Part shown: piece after piece, positions 26,844 to 36,001 of the stretch | Layout of the letters: each line of letters begins with the position of its first letter | How positions within the stretch are numbered: the first letter of the stretch is position 1 | Source: Paenibacillus alkaliterrae | GTDB lineage: Bacteria; Bacillota; Bacilli; Paenibacillales; Paenibacillaceae | Assembly (NCBI RefSeq): GCF_021532375.1 | Contig: NZ_JAKGAP010000028.1 | Location: forward strand, 26,834 to 90,833 | Length of the DNA stretch: 64,000 bases | Direction of reading: 5' to 3' | The notes under the pieces: generated by a model | Seen by the model: the letters and a program-made list of their open reading frames with translations, nothing else | The model's database searches: none | What the model was told of the DNA's origin: nothing | Position numbers and translations under genes: made by a program

Positions 26844-27832
26844 TGAAGCTTTCCGTAGCCGGCAATCCGGTTCAACTCAAATCGGGCGCGCTGCAGCAGC
26901 TGCTGGCGTTTGCGAGCCTGGTCGTGCTGGTCGTGTTCTTTTCGCTCTCTTCGAGCAATTTTTTCGGCTTCTCCAACATCGTCGGGATTCTGCTCTCCAC
27001 TGCGGTCATCGGGGTGCTGGCACTCGGCTCGACATTCGTCATCATAACCGGGGGCATCGACTTGTCCGTCGGTACGGTGATGACGCTCAGCGCAGTTATG
27101 ACCGGCGTGTTCATCACGTTCTGGGGCGTGCCGGTACCGCTTGGCATCCTTGGCGGCATTCTGACCGGCGCCTTCTGCGGGTTATTATCCGGGCTCAGCG
27201 TCGCGAAGCTGAAAATACCGCCTTTCATCGCCACACTAGCAATGATGATGATCGCCAAAGGACTTGCGCTCGTCATCTCGGGCACAAAGCCGATCTACTT
27301 CAACGACACGCCGGTATTCCGTGAGATCGCTCTAGGCTCCTTGTTGAACTCGATCATTCCGGGCTTCAAAATACCGAATGCGGTGCTGGTTTTCTTCCTC
27401 GCCGCGATCATCGGCACCATTCTGCTGGCAAAGACGATTGTCGGCCGCTACAACTTCGCACTCGGCAGCAATGAGGAAGCGACCCGCCTGTCGGGCGTGA
27501 ACGTGGACAAATGGAAGATTATCATTTATACGATTACCGGTTTGTTTACCGGTCTTGCCGGCGTGCTGATGGCTTCCCGCCTGAACTCCGCGCAGCCTGC
27601 ACTCGGCATGGGCTACGAGCTGGAGGCGATTGCGGCCGTCGTCATTGGAGGAACGTCTCTCAGCGGCGGCAAAGGCACGATCATCGGCACCGTCATCGGC
27701 GCACTTATCATGAGCGTCCTCACCAACGGGCTGCGCATCATGTCCGTTCCGCAGGAATGGCAGACTGTCGTGGTAGGCTTCGTCATCCTGCTGGCGGTAT
27801 ACGCGGATATGCTTCGCCGCCGCAAGAAGTAA
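26843..27832 (+). CDS. ABC sugar importer permease (RbsC/XylH type)
   Basis: 329 residues with about 8-10 helices of the CUT2 permease family. Typical stretches are VIITGGIDLSVGTVMTLSAV near residue 65, NEEATRLSGVNVDKWKIIIYTITGL and AVVIGGTSLSGGKGTIIGT near the C-terminus. It forms one importer with the flanking ATPase and binding protein. A short hairpin at 27849 separates it from the binding-protein gene. Confidence 0.93.
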   Translation: MKLSVAGNPVQLKSGALQQLLAFASLVVLVVFFSLSSSNFFGFSNIVGILLSTAVIGVLALGSTFVIITGGIDLSVGTVMTLSAVMTGVFITFWGVPVPLGILGGILTGAFCGLLSGLSVAKLKIPPFIATLAMMMIAKGLALVISGTKPIYFNDTPVFREIALGSLLNSIIPGFKIPNAVLVFFLAAIIGTILLAKTIVGRYNFALGSNEEATRLSGVNVDKWKIIIYTITGLFTGLAGVLMASRLNSAQPALGMGYELEAIAAVVIGGTSLSGGKGTIIGTVIGALIMSVLTNGLRIMSVPQEWQTVVVGFVILLAVYADMLRRRKK

Positions 27833-27848
27833 GGGAATCCGGCAATGC

Positions 27849-27870
27849 CTCCCGGTCCTTCGGGAGTTTT
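27849..27870 (+). terminator. Intercistronic hairpin before the binding-protein gene
   Basis: Stem CTCCCG / CGGGAG with a 6-base loop and TTTT. This is a weak terminator or processing stem. Confidence 0.55.
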
Positions 27871-27904
27871 CATACAATAAACCAAACTAAGGGGAGATTC
27901 CGGT

Positions 27905-28918
27905 ATGAAAAAGATGTCCGTTCTGATCTCAATGCTGCTAGTTGCGGTAACCGTTCTAAGTGCTTGCGGCGGCGGAAACAACAACGCAGGGAATGCCAAA
28001 GAAGGCGCGTCGAACGCGAATGCCGAGCCGGCTGCCGCAGGCGGGGAGAAGCTGTATATTCCCGTCATCTCAAAGGGCTTCCAGCACCAATTCTGGCAAG
28101 CGGTGAAAACGGGTGCCGAGAAAGCGGCGAACGAGCTGGGCGTGGAAATTACATTCGAAGGTCCCGAGACCGAGGCGCAGGTCGACAAGCAGATTGAGAT
28201 GCTGCAAGCCGCGCTCGATAAGAAACCAAGCGCTATCGGCTTCGCGGCGCTGGACAGCCAGGCGTCGATCCCGCTGCTCCAGCAGGCGAAAGACGCGAAA
28301 ATCCCGGTGATCGCCTTTGACTCCGGCGTGGAAAGCGATATCCCGGTCACGACGGCTTCGACCGATAACATTGCGGCGGCCGGCCTGGCAGCCGACAAGA
28401 TGGCAGAGCTGATCGGCAGTAAAGGCAAAGTGGCGCTGATCGTGCATGACCAAACGAGCCGTACAGGCGTCGACCGCCGCGACGGCTTCGTGAAGCAGAT
28501 TGAAGCCAAATATCCCGATATCAAAATCGTCGACATCCAATACGGCGGAGGCGATCACCTGAAATCGACCGACCTTGCGAAGGCGATCATGCAGGCCAAC
28601 CCGGATCTGAACGGCTTCTTCGGCGCCAACGAAGGCTCCGCCATCGGCGTTATCAACGCCGTATCCGAGCTTGGCATGGAAGGTAAAATCACGGTCATCG
28701 GCTATGATTCCGGCAAGCAGCAAATCGACGCAATCAAGAGCGGCGCGATGGCGGGCGCCATTACTCAGAACCCGATCGGCATCGGCTACGAAACGGTGAA
28801 AGCGGCGGTAGCCGCCGTGAACGGCGAAGCCGTCGAAGCGAACATTGATACCGGTTTCTACTGGTACGACAAAACTAATATCGATAACGAAGAGATCAAA
28901 GCGGTTCTGTACGAGTAA
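27905..28918 (+). CDS. ABC sugar importer binding lipoprotein (RbsB type)
   Basis: 337 residues. Lipoprotein signal with lipobox LSAC (MKKMSVLISMLLVAVTVLSAC), an Asn/Ala/Gly-rich linker, then a Peripla_BP_4 fold: KGFQHQFWQAVKTGAEKAAN, EAQVDKQIEMLQAALDKKPS, IPVIAFDSGVESD, GFFGANEGSAIG, ITVIGYDSGKQ. It resembles the anchored sensor protein at 24010 and probably recognises the same or a related sugar. GGGGAG precedes the ATG. A terminator follows. Confidence 0.93.
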   Translation: MKKMSVLISMLLVAVTVLSACGGGNNNAGNAKEGASNANAEPAAAGGEKLYIPVISKGFQHQFWQAVKTGAEKAANELGVEITFEGPETEAQVDKQIEMLQAALDKKPSAIGFAALDSQASIPLLQQAKDAKIPVIAFDSGVESDIPVTTASTDNIAAAGLAADKMAELIGSKGKVALIVHDQTSRTGVDRRDGFVKQIEAKYPDIKIVDIQYGGGDHLKSTDLAKAIMQANPDLNGFFGANEGSAIGVINAVSELGMEGKITVIGYDSGKQQIDAIKSGAMAGAITQNPIGIGYETVKAAVAAVNGEAVEANIDTGFYWYDKTNIDNEEIKAVLYE

Positions 28919-28930
28919 TCCATAAGCGGG

Positions 28931-28966
28931 AGAAAAGCGGGGTTTGGCTACTCGCTTTTCTTTTTT
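28931..28966 (+). terminator. Rho-independent terminator
   Basis: Stem AGAAAAGCG / CGCTTTTCT with a 13-base loop and TTTTT. The two enzyme genes follow after it, so they are expressed by readthrough or from their own promoter. Confidence 0.75.
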
Positions 28967-29007
28967 AAGCGGACATGCATACGATAGGATAAAGGAGAGG
29001 AATGTAG

Positions 29008-29658
29008 ATGGAACTTTACGTGGACACAGCCGATCTGGCGCAAATCAGGGAAGCCGTCTCGCTCGGCATCCTCGACGGCGTAACGACGAACCCTTCGATC
29101 ATCGCCAAGCAGAAGCGCCCCTTTAAAGAAACGATCGGCAGTATTGCCGAGCTCGTACAGGCGCCAGGCAAGGTGTGGTGCGAGGTGATCGGAACGGATG
29201 CGGATACGATGGTATCGGAGGCGAAGGAGATGCAGGCCTGGGCGCCGCGCGTCGTCGTGAAGCTGCCGATGGGGGCCGAAGGCGTGAAGGCGGCAAGCCG
29301 CCTGTCCAAGGAAGGCATCGAGACCAATATGACGCTTGTCTACTCTGTGCCTCAGGCCATTATTGCCGCCAAAGCGGGCGCAGCGTACGTGAGCCCTTAT
29401 CTGGGCAGGGTCGACGACGTGGGCTGGTCCGGCGAAGCGTTGATCGGAGATATCGTTCAGGCCTATAAGGATTTGGGGATGAACACGAAGGTGATCGCCG
29501 CGAGTATCCGGGGCCCCCGTCAAGTGCTCGACATGTTCCGGGTCGGCGTCGATGCGGTAACGATGGCGTATCCGGTTCTGGAGGCCATGCTGAATCATCC
29601 GATGACGGAGATCGGGTTGAACCGGTTTCTTCAGGATTGGAAGGAAGCCGGAATCTAA
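29008..29658 (+). CDS. Small transaldolase / fructose-6-phosphate aldolase family enzyme
   Basis: 216 residues, the size of TalC/FSA-type class I aldolases. Motifs: MELYVDTADLAQIREA, GVTTNPSIIAK, VVVKLPMGAEGVKA (Schiff-base Lys), ETNMTLVYSVPQAIIAAKAG, YVSPYLGRVDDVG, KVIAASIRGPRQVLDM. In WCEVIGTDADTM the residue before VI is Glu; transaldolases of this family have Glu there, while FSA has Gln. Transaldolase activity is therefore more likely than free aldolase activity. The start has GGAGAGGAATG upstream. It sits between the sugar importer and an FGGY kinase, so it probably works on the phosphorylated imported sugar. Confidence 0.88.
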   Translation: MELYVDTADLAQIREAVSLGILDGVTTNPSIIAKQKRPFKETIGSIAELVQAPGKVWCEVIGTDADTMVSEAKEMQAWAPRVVVKLPMGAEGVKAASRLSKEGIETNMTLVYSVPQAIIAAKAGAAYVSPYLGRVDDVGWSGEALIGDIVQAYKDLGMNTKVIAASIRGPRQVLDMFRVGVDAVTMAYPVLEAMLNHPMTEIGLNRFLQDWKEAGI

Positions 29659-29671
29659 GGGGGATCGGGAG

Positions 29672-31210
29672 ATGGCGGCTTATCTTATGGCCCATGATTT
29701 GGGCACATCCAGTCATAAGTGCTCCATATTCGATGCGGAAGGACGGCTCGTGGCTGGCGCGACGGCCGTCTACCCGACGCAAATCCGCAGCGGCGGCGAG
29801 GCCGAGCAGCAGCCGGCGGATTGGTGGGACGCCGTTGTCCGCACGAGCCGGCAGGTGCTGGAGCGGGTTGACGCCGGGTCGATTCAGGCCGTCGCGTTCG
29901 GTGCCCATATGATGGGCGTCGTTCCGGTCGGCAGCGGCGGCGAAGTGCTGCATCCGGCGCTGATTCATGCGGATACGCGGAGCGCTTCGCTCGAGGCCGG
30001 TATGTTCGAACGGATCGGCGAACAGCAATTGTACGGAATCACCGGCAACCGGATCGACAGTCATTACCCGCTGCCGAAGCTGCTTTGGCTGCGGGAGAAC
30101 CGGCCCGAAGTGTTCCGGCGGACGGCTTATTTTATTCAAGCGAAGGATTATCTCGTCTTCCGGATGACCGGCCGCCTGGGCACGACCGATTACTCCGACG
30201 CGTCGCTGACCGGCTTGTTCGATATCGGCGCATGCGGATGGGCGGACGGCATCCTGGACGAATTCGCGGTCCCCAAGGGCCGTCTGCCGGACATCCTGCC
30301 GTCATCGGCGATTGCGGGAAGCGTGACGGCAGAAGCCGCTGCGGCGACAGGACTGCTAGCCGGCACGCCGGTCGTCATCGGCGGAGGCGACGGCTCATGC
30401 GCTGCGCTCGGAGCCGGAGCCGTTCGTACCGGTGACGCTTATATCTACCTCGGCACGACCGCCTGGGTATCGCGTACGGCAGCAGAGCCTGTCATCGACG
30501 AAAAGCGGCGCGTCTTTAACATGTGCGGCCCGGATGCGCACAGCTACAACGTGCTCGGCACGATGCAGACGGCGGGGGCCGCTTATGAATGGGCCGTGCG
30601 CAGCTTTGCCGCCAAAGAGCTGGCGGACTTTGAAGCCGGACGCGGCAGCGGAGAATCGCCCTACGAGGCGGTGGAACAGGAGCTTCGCAAGCTGCCGTGG
30701 GGCGCGAACGGACTTGTGTTCCACCCGTATCTGATGGGCGAGCGTTCGCCGCTCTGGGACAAGGACGCGCGCGGAACGTTTTTCGGACTCGGGATCGGCC
30801 ATACCCGGTTCGATATGCTGCGCGCCGTCATGGAAGGAATCAGCTACGGGCTGCGCAGCATCGCCGAAGTGCTGGAGCAGTCCGCCGCCATCGACCGGTA
30901 CACGGTCATCGGCGGCGGCATGCGGAGCGCCGTGTGGCGCAGCGTGCTGTCCGCGGTGCTCGGCAAGCCGATAGACGTACCGTCGCAGACGGGCGAAGCG
31001 ACGTCGCTCGGCGCGGCCATGTCGGCGGGCATCGCCGCCGGCATGTATACAGGCTACGGCGACGCTGCCGCGAAGCTGCGGCGCGACATGCAAGTCACCC
31101 TGCCGGATGCGGAGGGCAGTAAGGTGTACGAAGAGGGGTACCGATTGTACAATCGATTATATGAGGTGTTGAAAGACGAATACGGAGCGTTGGAACGGCT
31201 AAGAACCTAA
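29672..31210 (+). CDS. FGGY-family carbohydrate kinase
   Basis: 512 residues. N-terminal FGGY domain starts AHDLGTSSHKCSIFDAEGRL with HADTRSASLE and DYLVFRMTGRLGTTDYSDAS. C-terminal domain has GGGDGSCAALGAGA, IYLGTTAWVSR, LMGERSPLWDKDARG, and the FGGY signature region near YTVIGGGMRSAVWRSVLSAV. Closest in character to xylulokinases, though the substrate cannot be fixed. It starts 13 bases after the transaldolase-family gene (GGGGATCGGGAG upstream). Together with the importer it would phosphorylate an incoming ketose or alcohol. Confidence 0.9.
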   Translation: MAAYLMAHDLGTSSHKCSIFDAEGRLVAGATAVYPTQIRSGGEAEQQPADWWDAVVRTSRQVLERVDAGSIQAVAFGAHMMGVVPVGSGGEVLHPALIHADTRSASLEAGMFERIGEQQLYGITGNRIDSHYPLPKLLWLRENRPEVFRRTAYFIQAKDYLVFRMTGRLGTTDYSDASLTGLFDIGACGWADGILDEFAVPKGRLPDILPSSAIAGSVTAEAAAATGLLAGTPVVIGGGDGSCAALGAGAVRTGDAYIYLGTTAWVSRTAAEPVIDEKRRVFNMCGPDAHSYNVLGTMQTAGAAYEWAVRSFAAKELADFEAGRGSGESPYEAVEQELRKLPWGANGLVFHPYLMGERSPLWDKDARGTFFGLGIGHTRFDMLRAVMEGISYGLRSIAEVLEQSAAIDRYTVIGGGMRSAVWRSVLSAVLGKPIDVPSQTGEATSLGAAMSAGIAAGMYTGYGDAAAKLRRDMQVTLPDAEGSKVYEEGYRLYNRLYEVLKDEYGALERLRT

Positions 31211-31269
31211 GTCTGCGGTTGCACCACTACCGAGAACACGACTTCCTTAGCGCGAACACACAAAAGATG

Positions 31270-31302
31270 AGGCTGCCAGGCAAACGCCCTGGCAGCCTTT
31301 TC
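31270..31302 (+). terminator. Rho-independent terminator
   Basis: Stem GGCTGCCAGG / CCTGGCAGCC, loop of about 7 bases, then TTTT. Confidence 0.88.
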
Positions 31303-31397
31303 ATGCTTACATGTAGAGGAAATTTACAATCCATTCTTGTTTCTTTGACTATAAAGAGATATCTTAGGAGTTAATTTCACCGTGGGAGAGTAGCCAA

Positions 31398-32405
31398 ATG
31401 AAAATGACGACTTACCGGAAAGTAATCGCCCTCATCATCGCTTTGCTCGTTCCGATTATATTGCTGTACAGTTACTCCAATCAAGTGAGCATTAACGTCG
31501 TGAAAGCGACGATTGAGGATCAAAACCGAAACCGGCTCGCTTTTTTCATGAGTCAAATGGATATGATGATCGATCAGCTGATGAAGCATTCGATTACGGC
31601 TAGTCGGGACTACAGCATTATGGAGTATCTGAATGGCCGAAATAACAACGAGCCGCTTACTCAGCTGCAGAGGCATGCCCGAATAGTCGACATGCTGAAT
31701 ATGCAGACGACGACAAGCGCGTGGAGCAATCAGATCATCCTTTATTTGCGCGATTCCAAGGAAGTCATATCGACGGACTATTCAGCCAAATATGACGCAG
31801 AAGAAATCAGCGGGCGGGAGCTCGGGAAATGGTCGCATGAAAGCAAGCTGTCGTTCGGAATAAAGGATTTGCTCTTTTCGAGAATCCAACAATCCGATAT
31901 GCCTGACTTGCTGGTCGAGGTTAGATTTTCCGACGTAAATTTGAAAAACATGCTTAACTCCTTGCAGCAGGGAGAGGCAAGAGAGCCTTTTCTGTATCAT
32001 CCCGGACTCGAACCGATTATCAATTACAGCGCGAACTATAAGCTGGTCACCCAGACGGTGGCGGAGCTGGAGCGTCAGCAGCTGCCTGCGAGCGGCAGTC
32101 TGAACATTTCTATAGCACAGCAGCAATATATCGTGAATTATATTCGCTCAGAAAGCATCGGATGGTATTTGGTTGATATCGTGCCTTTGGAAAGTGTTTT
32201 TGCGCCTATCCATACAAGCCGGAATTTATTTTATATATCGATCGGCTTGCTGATGGCGCTCGGCGTTTTAGCGACGCTGCTGCTCTATCGCAATGTACAG
32301 CGGCCCAACAACGAGTTTGAGTATTTATTCAGCAGCTTTAACGAAATGGCCGAGCAAATCGAAGAGCTGATCGACAAGGTCTATAGCCCTATCGAGTCAT
32401 GTTAA
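31398..32405 (+). pseudogene. YesM-type sensor kinase, kinase domain missing
   Basis: 335 residues. Start MKMTTYRKVIALIIALLVPI (first membrane helix), an extracytoplasmic sensor region to about 270, a second helix (FYISIGLLMALGVLATLLLY), then a HAMP stub NVQRPNNEFEYLFSSFNEMA and EQIEELIDKVY. In full-length relatives the HAMP loop between NVQRP and NEF is longer, and the reading continues into the QINPHF kinase domain. Here the frame ends with unrelated SPIESC and a stop. No kinase sequence is found downstream. ATG at 31398 has GGGAGAG upstream. Confidence 0.75.
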
Positions 32406-32500
32406 AGTCACAGAGTATAGAATATACTTGGACATGAAATAAAATAACAGGTGATAGCTATTATTAACTATTAGGTTGTTAATAGCTTAAATATAAATGC

Positions 32501-32529
32501 TTTACAATTATTAATAATTGTGGTGTAAT
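32501..32529 (+). promoter_or_regulatory. SigA promoter of the metallophore transport operon
   Basis: -35 TTTACA (32501-32506), a 17-base spacer, -10 TGTAAT (32524-32529); each hexamer has one mismatch. The expected transcript start near 32536 lies just before the Zur box. Confidence 0.75.
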
Positions 32530-32540
32530 CAATGAATGAT

Positions 32541-32559
32541 AATAGTAATCATTACGATT
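32541..32559. promoter_or_regulatory. Zur box (zinc repressor operator)
   Basis: AATAGTAATCATTACGATT differs at one base from the core of the Bacillus Zur consensus AATCGTAATNATTACGATT; the inner GTAATCATTAC is perfect. It lies between the promoter and the start codon at 32570, where bound Zur would block transcription when zinc is sufficient. Confidence 0.8.
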
Positions 32560-32569
32560 GGTGGGGTAA

Positions 32570-34228
32570 ATGGTGAGAGATGTAGCAGAAAAGAAACGAT
32601 GGATGAGTGAAGGATTGAGAAAACTGGCTGTATTCGTGATTGTCTCTTGTCTTGTGCTTTTAACGGCAGCTTGTGGAAGTGGAGAGACAAGCGAGCAGCA
32701 AGCAGCAAACACCGAAACAGCTGCAAATACCGAAACGTTGACATTGTCATGGCCGTTGGATCTTGGACCCATAAATCCGCATTTGTATGCTCCTAGTGAA
32801 ATGTTTGCTCAGGCGATGGTTTATGATTCGCTTGTAAGCTACGGGGATAACGGAGAGATTCAACCGGCCTTGGCCAAAGAATGGCAGGTTTCAGAGGATG
32901 GAAAGAGCTATACCTTTACGCTGCGTGAGGGCGTAATGTATTCAGACGGTTCCACCCTCTCAGCGGAGAATGTAAAGCGAAATGTAGAAGCCGTTCTTCA
33001 AAATATGGATCGGCACAGCTGGCTGGAAGCTGTAAGCATCATTGAGAAAGTTGAAGTAATCGATGATTTAACTGTGAAAATAGATTTGAAAGAGACTTAT
33101 TATCCTTTCCTGCAGGAATTAACGCTAATCCGCCCATTAAGAATGCTGGGCGATAAAGGGTTTCCTGCGAGCGGCTCAACGGCAGAGGAAATTTCAGCGC
33201 CGATCGGTACAGGTCCGTGGATTTTGACCGATCATGTGCAAGGCAGTCATGCCGAGTTTACCCGCAACGATAACTACTGGGGCGACAAGCCTAAAATTAA
33301 GAAGGTTGTCATCAAGTTCATTCCAGACTCCCAAACACGAATTATGGCATTGGAAAAAGGCGAGATTGATTTAATTTTCGGAAGCGGTCAGCTTGCTCCA
33401 GTCGAGTATCAAACGCTGCAGCAGAAGGGCCAGTACCAGGCCATGATCTCGGGTCCGCTGTCAACGAGAGTGCTTGCAATCAACTCTACGATAGCTCCGA
33501 CGAATGAGAAAGAGGTTCGATTAGCCCTGCAGCATTTGATGGACCGCAAGACCATCGTTGAACATTTACTGAATGGGCTGGAAGAGGAAGCGCAATCGTT
33601 ATTTTCGCCGGGTTTCCCTTACAGCGATATTAAGGTAGGACTATATGAGTATAATATCGAAGAGGCGAAGCGGCTGCTTGATCATGCAGGATGGAAAGTT
33701 GTAGACGGAAAGCCATTCCGGATGAAAGGCGATCAAGCTCTGCAAGTCACGATTCCATATCGCAGCACAGACGTGGTTCATAAAGGTTTACTAGAGTATT
33801 TGCAAAGCGCTTGGCGTGAAATCGGGATTGATGTACAACTGCAAGCGGAAGAATCTCAAATGTATACCCAGATGGCTAGAGAGGGAGAATTCAATCTCAC
33901 TTTCAATGACACATGGGGTGTGCCTTATGATCCTCATATGTTTATCCGCACGATGATTGGCGAGAATCAGTTAGGCTACTATGTGCAGAAAGGCACAGCG
34001 ATTTCTTCTTCTTTTACAGCCAATGTTGAAAAAGTGATACGCACAACGGATGAAAACGAACGCCGGGCATTATATGAATCGATTCTGCGAGGCATTCATG
34101 AAGAAGCCATGTTTATTCCGATTTCCTACCGTACTAATTATTTGGTAGCGAATGATCGTGTCAAGGGGCTGCAGTTTACTCCCCATCAGTACGAAGTGCC
34201 GCTTTCACTTTATGAATTAAAGGAATAA
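32570..34228 (+). CDS. cntA: Metallophore/nickel-peptide binding lipoprotein (CntA-like)
   Basis: 552 residues, extracellular binding protein family 5. Lipoprotein signal (LAVFVIVSCLVLLTAAC, lipobox TAAC), then LTLSWPLDLGPINPHLYAPS, YDSLVSYGDNGEIQPALAKEW, a family-typical TFTLREGVMYSDG, IGTGPWILTDH, ALEKGEIDLIFGSG and TWGVPYDPHMFIRTM. The -PHLY- and GVPYDPH stretches resemble NikA/CntA rather than oligopeptide binders. Under a Zur box and followed by permeases, ATPases and CntE-like exporters in the S. aureus cntABCDFE order, it most likely binds a zinc-opine complex. The gene name rests on context and remembered motifs, not on a search. Confidence 0.75.
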   Translation: MVRDVAEKKRWMSEGLRKLAVFVIVSCLVLLTAACGSGETSEQQAANTETAANTETLTLSWPLDLGPINPHLYAPSEMFAQAMVYDSLVSYGDNGEIQPALAKEWQVSEDGKSYTFTLREGVMYSDGSTLSAENVKRNVEAVLQNMDRHSWLEAVSIIEKVEVIDDLTVKIDLKETYYPFLQELTLIRPLRMLGDKGFPASGSTAEEISAPIGTGPWILTDHVQGSHAEFTRNDNYWGDKPKIKKVVIKFIPDSQTRIMALEKGEIDLIFGSGQLAPVEYQTLQQKGQYQAMISGPLSTRVLAINSTIAPTNEKEVRLALQHLMDRKTIVEHLLNGLEEEAQSLFSPGFPYSDIKVGLYEYNIEEAKRLLDHAGWKVVDGKPFRMKGDQALQVTIPYRSTDVVHKGLLEYLQSAWREIGIDVQLQAEESQMYTQMAREGEFNLTFNDTWGVPYDPHMFIRTMIGENQLGYYVQKGTAISSSFTANVEKVIRTTDENERRALYESILRGIHEEAMFIPISYRTNYLVANDRVKGLQFTPHQYEVPLSLYELKE

Positions 34229-34233
34229 CGACG

Positions 34234-35175
34234 ATGTCGCGATTTCTTGCAAGACGGATCGGGAGCATGGTATTGGCGTTATGGGGAGTATCCCTGCTAG
34301 CTTTTTTCTTGATCCGGGTCATTCCCGTTGATCCTGTCGAAGCTTATTTTGCCATAAATCAACTGCCGGCAAGCAAGGAAGCGATGGATGCGATTCGCGA
34401 AGAGCAGGGGCTTAACAAGCCTCTGCTTTCGCAATATGCGAATTGGATCTGGCATGTACTGCAGTTTGATTTTGGAAAATCGTTTGGTTCAAAGTCCGAT
34501 GTAGCGAATGACCTCATTAAAAAGCTCTGGGTCACGCTAAGGATTTCCGCAGCAGCTTTATTTTTTGTCGTTTGCATAAGTGTCAGCATCGGGGTTTTAT
34601 CCGCGGTAAAGCATTCCAGCCTGTTTGACCGGCTTACACGCACAACGATTTTTATGATCGCTTCAATGCCTAGTTTTTGGTTAGCTTTTATTTTAATCTA
34701 CGTCGTGGGGTTAAAATGGGGAATACTGCCGTTAATGGGGTGGGGAACCTGGCAGCATATGATCTTGCCGTCATTAACATTGGCGCTCGGGTTATGCCCC
34801 TATTATATTCGATTAATCCGAACGAGCATCGTTGAGCAAATGCAGCAGCCGCATGTTTTGTACGCTCGGGCACGCGGTCTCAAAGAGAGCGTCATTATAC
34901 GTAATTATCTGCTAAAGGGAACGCTGCCTCCTTTATTAACCTCACTAGCGATGTCGTGCGGCATCTTATTAGGCGGAGCTGCGGTCGTTGAGGTCGTATT
35001 TACAATTCCAGGGGTAGGAAGGTATATTCTTGTTGCCATGGAAGCCCGCGATTATGTTGTACTGCAGGGTTTTATTTTGCTCATAGGCTTCTTTTACATT
35101 GTCATTAACTTTGCAGCCGATATCGTCTGTGCTATGATCGATCCGCGTATTCGTCTAAAGGGGGGAGAGCAATGA
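34234..35175 (+). CDS. cntB: ABC permease, DppB/NikB type (CntB-like)
   Basis: 313 residues with six helices, typical N-terminus MSRFLARRIGSMVLALWGVS then LLAFFLIRVIPVDPV. The C-terminal part has the binding-protein-dependent transport motif GGAAVVEVVFTIPGVGRYI. It starts 5 bases after the binding protein and overlaps the next permease by 4 bases. It forms the membrane pore with the CntC-like protein. Confidence 0.85.
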   Translation: MSRFLARRIGSMVLALWGVSLLAFFLIRVIPVDPVEAYFAINQLPASKEAMDAIREEQGLNKPLLSQYANWIWHVLQFDFGKSFGSKSDVANDLIKKLWVTLRISAAALFFVVCISVSIGVLSAVKHSSLFDRLTRTTIFMIASMPSFWLAFILIYVVGLKWGILPLMGWGTWQHMILPSLTLALGLCPYYIRLIRTSIVEQMQQPHVLYARARGLKESVIIRNYLLKGTLPPLLTSLAMSCGILLGGAAVVEVVFTIPGVGRYILVAMEARDYVVLQGFILLIGFFYIVINFAADIVCAMIDPRIRLKGGEQ

Positions 35176-35987
35176 TCAAGAGAAACAAGCGCTTGCCGCT
35201 CATCATTAGCAGTTCGCTTGTTGGTTTACTTGTCATTATGGCCTTATTTGAGCCTTTGCTCATGCCTAATGATCCCTATGCGACGAATATTGCGATGAAG
35301 CTGCAAGGCTATTCAGCCGCCTACCCTTTAGGCACGGACCATTTAGGGCGCTGTATTTTATCAAGGCTGATCGCGGGCGCGAAAGTATCCCTGCTTACCA
35401 CCTTTTCCATTCTGATCGTAACCATAATCATTAGTCTTGCAGTCGGGATCACAGCCGGTTACATTGGGGGGCTCGTCGACACGGTGTTAATGCGCCTTTG
35501 TGATATTTTACTTGCGCTTCCTAACTTTATTTTTGCTCTTGTTATTGTAGGAACGCTGGGCGGCGGCCTGTTCAATATGTTTATCGGCATTGTTTGCGTC
35601 ACTTGGGTTTGGTATGCCCGCTTGATTCGCAATATGGTGCTAAGTTTGAAAGAAGCTCAATATGTAAAGTACGCTCAGGTAACGGGCGTTTCCCGACTTA
35701 ACATTGCGCGGGTTCATATCCTTCCCTTTGTTTTTCCGCAAATCTTATTGCTGAAATTAATTGGCCTCGGTTCTACCATTTTGCTTATATCCGAGCTGTC
35801 TTTTTTAGGACTGGGCGTGACGGCTCCAATGGCAGAGTGGGGGATGATGATTAGCGACAGCAAAACGTATTTGCTAAGCAACCCGATGCTGATGTTTATA
35901 CCGGGCGTCATGATCTCCTTGACGGTGCTCATCTTTAATTGGTTTGGAGATACCGTTCGCAATGCCTTGGACCCAAAAACGTTGTAG
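35172..35987 (+). CDS. cntC: ABC permease, DppC/NikC type (CntC-like)
   Basis: 271 residues with six helices. Motifs YPLGTDHLGRCILSRLIAGA and VSRLNIARVHILPFVFPQ, SELSFLGLGVTAPMAEWGMM are hallmarks of DppC-type permeases. ATG overlaps the CntB stop (ATGA), with GGGGGGAG upstream. Second half of the transmembrane pore. Confidence 0.85.
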   Translation: MIKRNKRLPLIISSSLVGLLVIMALFEPLLMPNDPYATNIAMKLQGYSAAYPLGTDHLGRCILSRLIAGAKVSLLTTFSILIVTIIISLAVGITAGYIGGLVDTVLMRLCDILLALPNFIFALVIVGTLGGGLFNMFIGIVCVTWVWYARLIRNMVLSLKEAQYVKYAQVTGVSRLNIARVHILPFVFPQILLLKLIGLGSTILLISELSFLGLGVTAPMAEWGMMISDSKTYLLSNPMLMFIPGVMISLTVLIFNWFGDTVRNALDPKTL

Positions 35988-36001
35988 AGAGGCGGATTCC
36001 G

